A stretch of 64,000 bases of DNA from the NCBI RefSeq assembly GCF_018100905.1, contig NZ_JAGJEG010000001.1:1-64000 (forward strand), written 5' to 3'. Of the stretch, positions 8,484 through 15,766 are shown in pieces. The notes beneath the pieces are model-generated. The model made no database searches and was not told the DNA's origin. It saw only the letters and a list, made by a program, of their open reading frames with translations. A program made the position numbers and the translations under genes. This stretch comes from Pseudoalteromonas sp. MMG010 (lineage in GTDB: Bacteria; Pseudomonadota; Gammaproteobacteria; Enterobacterales; Alteromonadaceae). Numbering within the stretch: position 1 is the stretch's first letter; each line of letters starts with the position of its first letter.

Positions 8484-8933
8484 CTACGTTATTGAATTAG
8501 TAAGACAAGGGTTGTCATCTACAACTTTTGAAAAACCTTTTAAATCATACTCATAGTATCTAACAGAATTTGGGTCTTTTATTTCAAGTAACATTGTCGT
8601 GCCATTAATCATTCCGTCAATAAATTGTTTATTAAACGATGAAGCTATTATATAGGTATTTTTTCCGGATGCTCCCCGAACTTCAAAAGCTTTTTCTTTA
8701 TCAAACCGAACCATTGCTTTTGGATTCGATTTAGATAAGGCCGGCATATTTAGGAATAATATTCCTGCACTGTTAGCTCTGCATAATACAAATAAATTCT
8801 GACTTTTATTACTGTATATCACCTGCTTTTCATCAGTCATCTTATCTTCTTTATAGATGACTTCCCAAGTTGTTGCATACGATAAACTAGAGAATAAGAT
8901 GCAAGTGGTGATAAATATAATTTTTCTATACAT
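8484..8933 (-). CDS. Hypothetical exported protein
   Basis: 149 residues with a clear signal peptide: a basic MYRK start, a hydrophobic core (about 5-18) and a probable cleavage after SYA at residue 20. The mature part begins TTWEVIYKEDKMTDEK, a tryptophan-plus-'mTDek' pattern found in several small periplasmic proteins of unknown role. Two cysteines (around residues 51 and 143) could form a disulphide in the periplasm. No catalytic motif is visible. Flanked by the attC-like hairpin on its 3' side and a 216-base direct repeat on its 5' side, it behaves like a cassette gene. Confidence 0.65.
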   Translation of the reverse strand: MYRKIIFITTCILFSSLSYATTWEVIYKEDKMTDEKQVIYSNKSQNLFVLCRANSAGILFLNMPALSKSNPKAMVRFDKEKAFEVRGASGKNTYIIASSFNKQFIDGMINGTTMLLEIKDPNSVRYYEYDLKGFSKVVDDNPCLTNSIT

Positions 8934-8983
8934 TAAAAACGTCCAAGTTTATTGAGTTGAAAATATGCAAGTAAAGCTCCGCG

Positions 8984-9199
8984 CATATTTCTGCCGACGC
9001 TACACTCATTTATCTACCTTACATAGTTTTAACAAATAACCTAAAGCATTGCTACCACTAAGTTTTTTAAAGCTTTAAAGTAAAGTTTAATAGAATAATA
9101 TGCACGCGTCGCTTATTTTCCTGAATATACGCGTAAAGAGCAGTTTAACCAATAAATTAGCGACGATATTAAGCAAATATCAATGTCCGGTTATCGCTC
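8984..9199. repeat. Direct repeat, copy A
   Basis: About 216 bases sharing order and much sequence with 10449-10657. Both begin CATATTTCTGCCGA and end near GTCCGGTTATCGCTC. The last 60 bases are nearly identical; the middle is more diverged. It lies upstream of the exported-protein gene. A GGCG/CGCC mini-hairpin follows at 9202-9216, and GTTTAAC motifs occur near 9146 and 9230. Confidence 0.8.
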
Positions 9200-9245
9200 G
9201 AGGCGGACTTCGCCAAAGTACCAGAAGCAGACGTTTAACAACTTT

Positions 9246-10364
9246 CTAAAAATTTGTTTTATGAAGTGCAGCAATTTCCCATCCAGAAAATTCAAGACCA
9301 TCATCAACTAAAAAGCTGCTTGGCTCGAATTCCATTGGGTTAACACCTGACATTATAAGTTTTTGTATTTTATCTTTTTGTTCACTCGTTAACGTCTTCC
9401 ACCATAAAGGTGAAGTAAAAGTATTTTCTGCTACTGCGAAAAAGAACCTAATTAGTGCGCTAAACATTTTACTTTCATCTATGGCCAATAGTGAATTAAT
9501 GAAGCCTAAAACTTTTTTTGATTCTTTTACCCAACTAAAAACTACATACCCTTTCCCGTCACTAGAAAATGAATTGAAAATTAGTTGCTGAGCATCAACA
9601 CTTAAATCTCCTAAATCTTGAATAAAGTTGCCAGAAAAATCACTTATTGGTGCAACAATTGATGAAACAGCCACAGGCATAGGTTCTGACGATTCGATAA
9701 TCAGATGAGATAAATTACCAGTTGTGTTACCAAGAAGTTGATCATCAAGTTGATGCTTTAGCTCGGAAAGCTCCTTGATAGCAGCATTAATCCCCAGCTT
9801 TTGATCAGCTGCAAACTTCTGCAGGAACATCTGCTCTAATGGTTGCCTACCTCTATCACCACCTTTAATAAACTCAGATGTATTAAGCATGCTCTCTTTA
9901 GCATACAGCTCTTTTGCAACTGAACGGTACATCAGAGCTAAACATTGCTCTTCATCTCCAACAAACACCCTGTCTTCTATACAAGCAAAAAGCGTCTTAT
10001 CATGAGTAGAACAAAACCCTTTAAACGTCGAAGCTTGATTAATTCCGATTTTCTCTGGGATTAATTTACCTTTATTTATCATTATATTTGGTAAGTTTAT
10101 TTTTAAGCCCAATACATGGTTACTTTCATCTGCAATTTCTTTCAAGCTACCGCTTTTCGATATGGTATGAGCGTTAATAATTTTTTTACTACATTCATGT
10201 TTTAAATCAGGCGAAACGTAACATAATTTTCTTGATGAGTTTTTCTTTGTATGCCCAATTGCTTCACCTTTACTAATAGGAGCTTCATTTTCACGACCAT
10301 AATGGCAATGTTTAAACTTCTTACCAGAATTACACCAACACTTTTCATTTCGTCCTATTTTCAT
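9246..10364 (-). CDS. SEC-C zinc-motif protein of unknown function
   Basis: 372 residues. The N-terminus carries a SEC-C metal-binding motif (GRNEKCWCNSGKKFKHCH: Cys9, Cys11, Cys20, His21), seen at the end of SecA and in many unrelated proteins. It is followed by KHECSKKIINAHTISKSGSL and, near residue 115, FKGFCSTHDKTLFACIED; the spaced Cys/His pairs suggest a second zinc fold, possibly treble-clef or HNH-like, but I cannot confirm catalytic residues. The C-terminal 200 residues are featureless to me. Proteins of this plan occur in bacterial accessory islands. It is bracketed by the two direct repeats, suggesting gene and repeat move together. The start has GGGA eight bases upstream. Confidence 0.7.
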   Translation of the reverse strand: MKIGRNEKCWCNSGKKFKHCHYGRENEAPISKGEAIGHTKKNSSRKLCYVSPDLKHECSKKIINAHTISKSGSLKEIADESNHVLGLKINLPNIMINKGKLIPEKIGINQASTFKGFCSTHDKTLFACIEDRVFVGDEEQCLALMYRSVAKELYAKESMLNTSEFIKGGDRGRQPLEQMFLQKFAADQKLGINAAIKELSELKHQLDDQLLGNTTGNLSHLIIESSEPMPVAVSSIVAPISDFSGNFIQDLGDLSVDAQQLIFNSFSSDGKGYVVFSWVKESKKVLGFINSLLAIDESKMFSALIRFFFAVAENTFTSPLWWKTLTSEQKDKIQKLIMSGVNPMEFEPSSFLVDDGLEFSGWEIAALHKTNF

Positions 10365-10448
10365 GTATTCCCACTCACTTCCTGTCTGCTTGCAAAATAT
10401 GTGATGATTGAACCAAATCTCTTACAATTTTAAAATGCGTAAATCGTA

Positions 10449-10657
10449 CATATTTCTGCCGATATCACGCTCATTTTCTACTTTCTACAGTTTAAACAAA
10501 TTACCTAAGATATTGCTATCAAATGCAATTTAATATTTACAAGTAAAATTAAGGATATAAGTACGCGTTTACTCATTTCTATGAATATGCGCAAAGAGCT
10601 GTTTAACCAATCAATTAACGACGATATTAAGCAAATCTCAATGTCCGGTTATCGCTC
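10449..10657. repeat. Direct repeat, copy B
   Basis: Second copy of the repeat at 8984-9199, in the same orientation, lying upstream of the SEC-C gene. The highest similarity is at its right end (GACGATATTAAGCAAAT, then TCAATGTCCGGTTATCGCTC). The two copies bracket the SEC-C gene exactly. Confidence 0.8.
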
Positions 10658-10962
10658 ATAACGGCCTTACTACATTTTTAGTATCAGATAGCGTGGCTTT
10701 AAGGGCACTCTTTTAATATGTACTACAACAAAAAAGTGCTCTCCGTACTGTATTAAGTTCAAAAAAAAGATACTGGATTAACGTATAAGCCTTACTTAAA
10801 TTCCAACACCTATGAGAAAAACACAAATTAGGTAAAAATCACCTCCTCTGTAGCCCTTGCCACGCATGGCTCTCCATTCCAGCTCTGTGAGAAACCATTC
10901 CAAACCCGAATGAGAAAGAACAAAAAAAAATTAAATTGTACAAAAAAATAGCAAAAAAAGGC
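10658..10962. other. Intergenic region at the edge of the accessory block
   Basis: No gene is supported. On the minus strand, 10796-10930 contains a short open frame ending in a GKGYRGGDFYLICVF-like peptide; it has only a 22-codon ATG form and no ribosome-binding site, so I treat it as a fragment or chance. Past 10910 the sequence becomes strongly A-rich leading into the sulA-like promoter. This is probably the boundary between variable DNA and the conserved block starting at the sulA-like gene. Confidence 0.4.
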
Positions 10963-10991
10963 TTGCACTAAACAACTGTATAAACTACTGT
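10963..10991 (+). promoter_or_regulatory. Promoter of the sulA-like gene
   Basis: TTGCAC at 10963-10968 and TACTGT at 10986-10991, spaced by 17 bases. The -10 lies inside the middle ACTGTATA unit, so LexA bound there would block RNA polymerase. Confidence 0.6.
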
Positions 10992-11016
10992 ATATAGGTA
11001 CTGTATATAAACCCAG
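10988..11016 (+). promoter_or_regulatory. Two overlapping LexA (SOS) boxes
   Basis: CTGTATATAGGTACTG (10988-11003) and CTGTATATAAACCCAG (11001-11016) each match the gammaproteobacterial consensus CTGTATATATATACAG at 13 of 16 positions. A third ACTGTATA half-site is at 10975, so the octamer occurs three times at 12-13 base spacing. The box covers a GTG at 11016, which argues for the ATG at 11031 as the start of the gene. Confidence 0.7.
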
Positions 11017-11030
11017 TGAGTGAGATAACT

Positions 11031-11465
11031 ATGTTACAGCCAATTACAATTAGAACCGTTAAAAGCTATCAACAAGACACGCAAAGTGAGTCTGTGAATT
11101 TGATTCAAATTGAAGATGAAATATCGGCAACGTTTGAATTATTAAAAGTGTTGCATCACTATAATAGTTCGAACGCATGGACATTACTTATAGCGCCGGA
11201 CAATGTGCCTAGCAAGGCATTACTTGATTCGTGCTCTATTGATACCAGTAAGTTATTGGTGATTAGGCAAAAGCATTTAGTGAACTTAGAGTATGTATTA
11301 AATTCGGCATTAAATAATGGTAATTTTGCCGCAGTTATTACCTGGACAGACATAGTAAAAAATAATCAAATAAATAACTTATCGTTAAATTTAACTAAAA
11401 ATAGCGCGAAACTTTATTGTTTTACAAAGCACGCTAAATCTCAGGCAATACCACTTACTCAATAA
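11031..11465 (+). CDS. sulA: SulA-like SOS cell-division inhibitor
   Basis: A 144-residue protein (from the ATG at 11031) resembling the SulA family: an N-terminal variable part, then a RecA-like core with WTLLIAPDNVPSKALLDSCSID and KLLVIRQKH, corresponding to the SulA 'W.llI.P....s...L...G...' pattern. SulA binds FtsZ in the cytoplasm and halts division after DNA damage. The identification rests mainly on this pattern plus the two LexA boxes directly upstream. An earlier GTG (11016) is unlikely because it overlaps the operator. TGAG lies six bases before the chosen ATG. Confidence 0.65.
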   Translation: MLQPITIRTVKSYQQDTQSESVNLIQIEDEISATFELLKVLHHYNSSNAWTLLIAPDNVPSKALLDSCSIDTSKLLVIRQKHLVNLEYVLNSALNNGNFAAVITWTDIVKNNQINNLSLNLTKNSAKLYCFTKHAKSQAIPLTQ

Positions 11466-11503
11466 GCTTGATAAACTAGCGTTTTATTTAAAATAGTTAA
11501 ATT

Positions 11504-11986
11504 ATGACGCAACCATCGAACTCACTTTGTTTTTGTGGCACTCAGCACTCTTTTGCTGATTGCTGCGAACCTATAATTTTAAACAACCGCCAAGCAATAA
11601 ACGCAGAACAATTAATGCGCTCTCGCTACAGTGCTTATGTGTTAGAAAATGCACAATACATTTATGAAACCTATGCCAGCACTGTTCAATCTGAAAACCC
11701 TATAAATGAAATAAACGACTTTGCCACAAGTTGTCGCTTTGTAGAATTAAACGTGATTAACGCTGAAGAAACCTCAGACACCACGGCTATGGTTGAGTTT
11801 AAAGCTTTTTACTTTTACGAAAACTTATTTTGCCAACTCCACGAAAAGTCACAGTTTATAAAAGAGCAATCGCAATGGCGCTATTTAACCGGTGAAATAA
11901 TCCCCGTTGCAGATAAAAAAATTGGACGCAACGATAACTGCCCATGTAACAGTGGAAAAAAATATAAAAAATGCCACAGCCAATAA
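11504..11986 (+). CDS. ychJ: YchJ family protein (UPF0225), double SEC-C
   Basis: 160 residues, the usual length for YchJ. It has a SEC-C motif at each end (CFCGTQHSFADCC near the N-terminus; GRNDNCPCNSGKKYKKCH at the C-terminus) around an NTF2-like core with the family motif AEQLMRSRYSAYV. The zinc-binding ends are intact. The cellular role of YchJ is not established. It stands between the sulA-like gene and purM with its own spacing and no sign of an operon. Confidence 0.9.
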   Translation: MTQPSNSLCFCGTQHSFADCCEPIILNNRQAINAEQLMRSRYSAYVLENAQYIYETYASTVQSENPINEINDFATSCRFVELNVINAEETSDTTAMVEFKAFYFYENLFCQLHEKSQFIKEQSQWRYLTGEIIPVADKKIGRNDNCPCNSGKKYKKCHSQ

Positions 11987-12106
11987 AACGTACTTTTTAT
12001 AATGTATTTATACTTGGCATGCCCTTAGCGTTAATAACTTTATAGCCCATTTATTGCTTAGCATTATTTAAGTAAATACAGGCTTTTTATACTTAAAATA
12101 AATTGC

Positions 12107-12126
12107 GAGCATGATTATTTGCTCGT
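12107..12126. other. Inverted repeat in the purM upstream region
   Basis: CGAGCA (12107-12112) and TGCTCG (12121-12126) form a perfect six-base dyad with an eight-base centre, 134 bases before purM. No U-run follows in either direction, so an operator is more likely than a terminator. It does not match the E. coli PurR consensus. Confidence 0.4.
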
Positions 12127-12260
12127 AAAAACCACAATTAGCGGACAAGTGTCCTTGTCAAGTGCTGCAAAAGCATATTTACCCTAGCCGATGCCATGCA
12201 ATTGTTGTAAAATACGCGCGTTTCTAAGTAAGCACTAAGCAACTATTTTGAGGAAAACCT

Positions 12261-13313
12261 GTGAGCGAACAAAAACAGTCTCTAAGCTATAAAGACGCGG
12301 GCGTAGATATCGACGCTGGTAATGCACTTGTAGAAAGTATTAAAGGTGTTGTTAAAAAAACTCGTCGTCCTGAAGTTATGGGCGGAATTGGTGGTTTTGG
12401 CGCACTTTGCGAAATCCCTGAAGGTTATAAGCAGCCTGTATTAGTTGCTGGTACAGATGGTGTTGGTACTAAATTACGTTTAGCAATCGATCTTAAAAAA
12501 CACGATACTGTGGGCATAGATTTGGTAGCAATGTGTGTAAATGATTTAATTGTACAAGGTGCTGAGCCTCTGTTTTTCTTAGATTATTATGCAACTGGAA
12601 AACTTGATGTAGATACAGCGGCCGATGTTGTTACAGGTATTGGTAAAGGCTGTGAAATTTCGGGTTGTGCGCTTATTGGCGGTGAAACAGCTGAAATGCC
12701 AGGTATGTATGAAGGCGAAGATTACGACATGGCTGGTTTTTGTACTGGCGTAGTTGAAAAAGCCAATATCATTGATGGCACAAAAGTAGCGGCTGGCGAT
12801 CAACTTATTGCTCTGGCATCTAGCGGACCTCATTCAAATGGTTTTTCTTTAATTCGTAAAGTGCTTGAGGTTTCAAATGCAGACACGAATCAAGTAATTG
12901 ACTCAAAAACACTGGGTGAGCATTTATTAGAGCCAACACGTATTTACGTTAAGCCTTTATTAGAATTATTTAAGCACGTTGATGTGCATGCCCTTTCGCA
13001 TATTACTGGCGGCGGTTTTTGGGAAAATATTCCTCGCGTATTACCAGCATCGGCTAAAGCCGTTGTTAAAGGTGATAGCTGGCAGTGGCCAACCGTATTT
13101 AACTGGTTACAAGAAAACGGCAACATAACAACACACGAGATGTACCGTACATTTAACTGTGGTGTAGGTATGGTGTTGGTTGTTCCAGCAGATAAGTTAG
13201 AGCAAAGCTTAACTTTATTAAAAGAGTTGGGTGAAAATGCTTGGCATATTGGTGAAATACAAGATGCTGTTGCAGGCGAAGAGCAAGTTGAAATTGTAGG
13301 TGGTGCTAAGTAA
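12261..13313 (+). CDS. purM: Phosphoribosylformylglycinamidine cyclo-ligase (AIR synthetase)
   Basis: 350 residues, close to the E. coli enzyme. It converts FGAM to AIR in purine synthesis, using ATP, in the cytoplasm. Characteristic stretches include [52 protein letters not shown] and [14 protein letters not shown]. The start is a GTG at 12261 with GAGGA about seven bases upstream. The stop overlaps the purN start by one base (TAATG), so the two are translationally coupled. Confidence 0.97.
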   Translation: MSEQKQSLSYKDAGVDIDAGNALVESIKGVVKKTRRPEVMGGIGGFGALCEIPEGYKQPVLVAGTDGVGTKLRLAIDLKKHDTVGIDLVAMCVNDLIVQGAEPLFFLDYYATGKLDVDTAADVVTGIGKGCEISGCALIGGETAEMPGMYEGEDYDMAGFCTGVVEKANIIDGTKVAAGDQLIALASSGPHSNGFSLIRKVLEVSNADTNQVIDSKTLGEHLLEPTRIYVKPLLELFKHVDVHALSHITGGGFWENIPRVLPASAKAVVKGDSWQWPTVFNWLQENGNITTHEMYRTFNCGVGMVLVVPADKLEQSLTLLKELGENAWHIGEIQDAVAGEEQVEIVGGAK

Positions 13314-13957
13314 TGGCACCGACTCGCTTAGTTGTATTAATTTCAGGAAGTGGCTCGAACCTTCAAGCCATTATAGATTCCTGCAAAAATGGCGAGATAA
13401 ATGCGCATATAGCGGCTGTGATCAGTAATAAAGCAGACGCTTATGGGTTGGAGCGTGCAAAAAAAGCGGGCATTCCAACTGCGGTATTAAGCCATAAAGA
13501 TTTTGCAACGCGTGAAGCTTACGATGAGCAATTATTACATGTAATTGATTCTTTTGAACCAAATCTAGTTGTATTAGCTGGATTTATGCGTATTCTTACT
13601 GGTAACTTAGTGCAAAAATATGTTGGAAAAATGTTGAACATTCATCCATCTTTGTTGCCTAAGTACCAGGGGCTGAATACCCACCAAAGAGCAATTGATG
13701 CAAATGATGCGTTTCATGGTGTTAGTGTACATTTTGTAACGGAAGAGCTAGACGGTGGTCCGGTTATTCTGCAAGCAAAAGTAGCGGTGTTAGAAAACGA
13801 TACCGCAGAAACACTTGCTGCACGAGTACATGAACAAGAGCATATTATTTATCCTTTGGTGGTCAAATGGTTCAGTGAACAACGACTTTCGATGGAAGCA
13901 GATTATGCAGTTCTTGATAAAAAACAACTTCCCGCCCATGGCGCGCACTACCCATAA
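13313..13957 (+). CDS. purN: Phosphoribosylglycinamide formyltransferase
   Basis: 214 residues. It transfers a formyl group from 10-formyl-THF to GAR. Seen: VLISGSGSNLQAII near the N-terminus, the folate site GFMRIL, the catalytic LNIHPSLLPKYQGLNTH (Asn-His pair) and the Asp of VSVHFVTEELDGGPV. The gene starts on the last base of purM and its 3' end overlaps the DUF3108 gene by 20 bases, giving a compact three-gene operon. Confidence 0.97.
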   Translation: MAPTRLVVLISGSGSNLQAIIDSCKNGEINAHIAAVISNKADAYGLERAKKAGIPTAVLSHKDFATREAYDEQLLHVIDSFEPNLVVLAGFMRILTGNLVQKYVGKMLNIHPSLLPKYQGLNTHQRAIDANDAFHGVSVHFVTEELDGGPVILQAKVAVLENDTAETLAARVHEQEHIIYPLVVKWFSEQRLSMEADYAVLDKKQLPAHGAHYP

Positions 13958-14678
13958 TAAAAAATTAAGTGCCTTGCTATTGTTAGCGGGCACTTTACTT
14001 CCAGGTAGCCTTATAGCAGGCGAATTAACACAATACGAAGCAAACTATGACATTTTACGCAAAGGAGAACGTCATGGTGAAGCAACTCGCGAACTAAAAA
14101 AACTGGCTGAGAATAACTATGAGCTTACGTATCATAGTAATATTGAATGGATGATCTTTTCAGATTCGCGCCAAGAAACATCACAATTTACTTTTACAGA
14201 GGGCAAAGTATCACCCTATCATTATTCTATGCTACGTACAGGCACAGGCCCTGACAAAGATTATGATATTAAGTTTGATGTTGAAAACAAAAAAGTTACC
14301 AGTTCAACCAGTGAATACCCTTTAAAATGTGAATGGACTGATGAGTTTCAAGATGCAATTTCGTATCAAGTTCAAGTACGTGAAGGCTTAAAAGCCGGTG
14401 AAACCAATTTTTCTTTTCCATTAGTTGATAAAAAAGGTAATCGTCGCGATTATAATTTTGAAGTGATTGGAACCGAAATGATTTCGTTACCTATTGGTAA
14501 TATTGATGCTGTTAAGGTAAGGCGTTTATACGACAATGATAAACGCCAAGCAATTGCGTGGTTTGCCCCAGAAATGGATTACATGCTAGTGCGTATGTGG
14601 AAAGGTGAAAAAGGGGTTGAACAGTTTGAAGTACAAATGAATTCATTCACTGTTACATCAAATTCAGTAACGCCCTAA
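13938..14678 (+). CDS. DUF3108 family periplasmic protein
   Basis: 246 residues from the ATG at 13938, inside the end of purN. I chose this start because it places a signal peptide (KKLSALLLLAGTLLPGS, cleavage near SLIAG-E) at the N-terminus; the frame extends further upstream but lacks one. The mature part matches DUF3108 as I know it: beta-rich, with YEANYDILRKGERHGEA and a WFAPEMDYMLVRM C-terminal motif. Function is unknown; homologues often follow purN in related genomes. A terminator closes the operon. Confidence 0.8.
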   Translation: MARTTHNKKLSALLLLAGTLLPGSLIAGELTQYEANYDILRKGERHGEATRELKKLAENNYELTYHSNIEWMIFSDSRQETSQFTFTEGKVSPYHYSMLRTGTGPDKDYDIKFDVENKKVTSSTSEYPLKCEWTDEFQDAISYQVQVREGLKAGETNFSFPLVDKKGNRRDYNFEVIGTEMISLPIGNIDAVKVRRLYDNDKRQAIAWFAPEMDYMLVRMWKGEKGVEQFEVQMNSFTVTSNSVTP

Positions 14679-14708
14679 TAGTTTTAAATTGTTATTATTT
14701 TGCAGCAA

Positions 14709-14734
14709 AAAACGCGATTTACATCGCGTTTTTT
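14709..14734. terminator. Bidirectional terminator between DUF3108 gene and yafJ
   Basis: AACGCGAT (14711-14718) pairs with ATCGCGTT (14723-14730) around a four-base loop, flanked by A-run and T-run, so it can serve both converging genes. Confidence 0.9.
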
Positions 14735-14741
14735 ATGGGCG

Positions 14742-15506
14742 TTATATTAATTCACCCATTTTAAACAACGCAAACTCACCGGGCTCCATTTTTTGCCAAC
14801 GCTCATCGTTTGTTAACGGACGCGTTGCGATGACAGTTACGACATCTTTTGGGGTTGTTTCTTTTTGAAAATCAATCACTACATCGGCGTCTATTAATGT
14901 TGCTTTGCCAAACGGTGCTCTACGAGTAATATGATGAAGGTTGTTAGTGCAATAAGCTAACACATATACCCCATCGCTCAGTAACATATTAAATACGCCC
15001 TTTTCTCTTAACGTATGAGAAAGCTTGGCAGCATAACGAAATACCGAGGCCATATTACTTGGCTTTTTAGGGTATTTTTCACGAATTTTATCAAGTAACC
15101 AACAAAACGCGAGCTCGCTATCTGTATTGCCTACGGGACGGTAATATTCGGGTTTTAAGTCGTGATAATTTGAAAGTTGCCCATTATGAGCATAAGTAAT
15201 TTCACGCCCCCATAACTCACGTGTAAACGGGTGTGTATTTTCTAAACATACTCGCCCTCGATTGCCTTGGCGAATATGGCTAATAACCGACACACTTTTA
15301 ATAGGATACGCTTTTACAAATTTTGCTATTTCTGACTCACAGCTCGGCTCAGGATCTTTAAACGTTCGACAACCTTTGCCTTCATAAAAAGTAATTCCCC
15401 AACCGTCTTTATGAGGACCGGTATTACCACCGCGTTCAAGTAGACCCGAAAAACTAAAACAAATATCTGTTGGTACATTGGCCGACATGCCAAGCAATTC
15501 ACACAT
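14742..15506 (-). CDS. yafJ: Class II glutamine amidotransferase domain protein (YafJ type)
   Basis: 254 residues, same length class as YafJ. The start is fixed by Cys2, the Ntn nucleophile exposed when Met1 is removed (MCELLGMSANVPTD). Other family motifs: GPHKDGWGITFY, SVISHIRQGNRGRV and ENTHPFTRELWGREITYAHNG. It lacks a synthetase domain, so the acceptor of the ammonia or the true reaction is unknown; some relatives remove glutamyl groups. Transcribed alone, convergent with the purMN operon. Confidence 0.88.
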   Translation of the reverse strand: MCELLGMSANVPTDICFSFSGLLERGGNTGPHKDGWGITFYEGKGCRTFKDPEPSCESEIAKFVKAYPIKSVSVISHIRQGNRGRVCLENTHPFTRELWGREITYAHNGQLSNYHDLKPEYYRPVGNTDSELAFCWLLDKIREKYPKKPSNMASVFRYAAKLSHTLREKGVFNMLLSDGVYVLAYCTNNLHHITRRAPFGKATLIDADVVIDFQKETTPKDVVTVIATRPLTNDERWQKMEPGEFALFKMGELI

Positions 15507-15701
15507 TAATTAATAAACCCATTAGCAAACCAGTATTAACTTAAAGCTATCTCTAACTTAGCTTTCATTTACAGCAGTGCAAAACTGCTCTTAATTTGCA
15601 TTGTCAAACATAAACATTAGCAAGGCAAGAAGGCATATTAATTTGTTGCCTCGTTTTAATAAAATTTGTCTATTTATTAATAAATATTATGTGTAATCTA
15701 C

Positions 15702-15730
15702 TTGAAAGTTACGCTTTGTGGCGCTACTCT
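15702..15730 (+). promoter_or_regulatory. fadE promoter
   Basis: TTGAAA (15702-15707) and TACTCT (15725-15730), spaced 17 bases; transcription would start near 15737, at the edge of the FadR operator. An AGCAGT/ACTGCT dyad lies further upstream at 15573-15589. Confidence 0.6.
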
Positions 15731-15734
15731 AATC

Positions 15735-15751
15735 AAGGTGGTCTGACCTCT
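15735..15751 (+). promoter_or_regulatory. FadR operator upstream of fadE
   Basis: AAGGTGGTCTGACCTCT contains the complete FadR core TGGTCNGACC. It overlaps the likely transcription start and lies 16 bases before the fadE ATG, so acyl-CoA-free FadR should repress. Confidence 0.8.
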
Positions 15752-15766
15752 AATAAGGAATAAACA

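Noticed and set aside
10841..10860. CACCTCCT-containing stretch resembling the 3' end of 16S rRNA
   Set aside because: Only the anti-Shine-Dalgarno-like bases match; flanking sequence is unlike rRNA.
11016..11030. GTG start for the sulA-like gene
   Set aside because: The codon is inside the LexA box and has no Shine-Dalgarno sequence.
12107..12126. PurR operator before purM
   Set aside because: The dyad CGAGCA-N8-TGCTCG does not match the PurR consensus; kept only as an inverted repeat.
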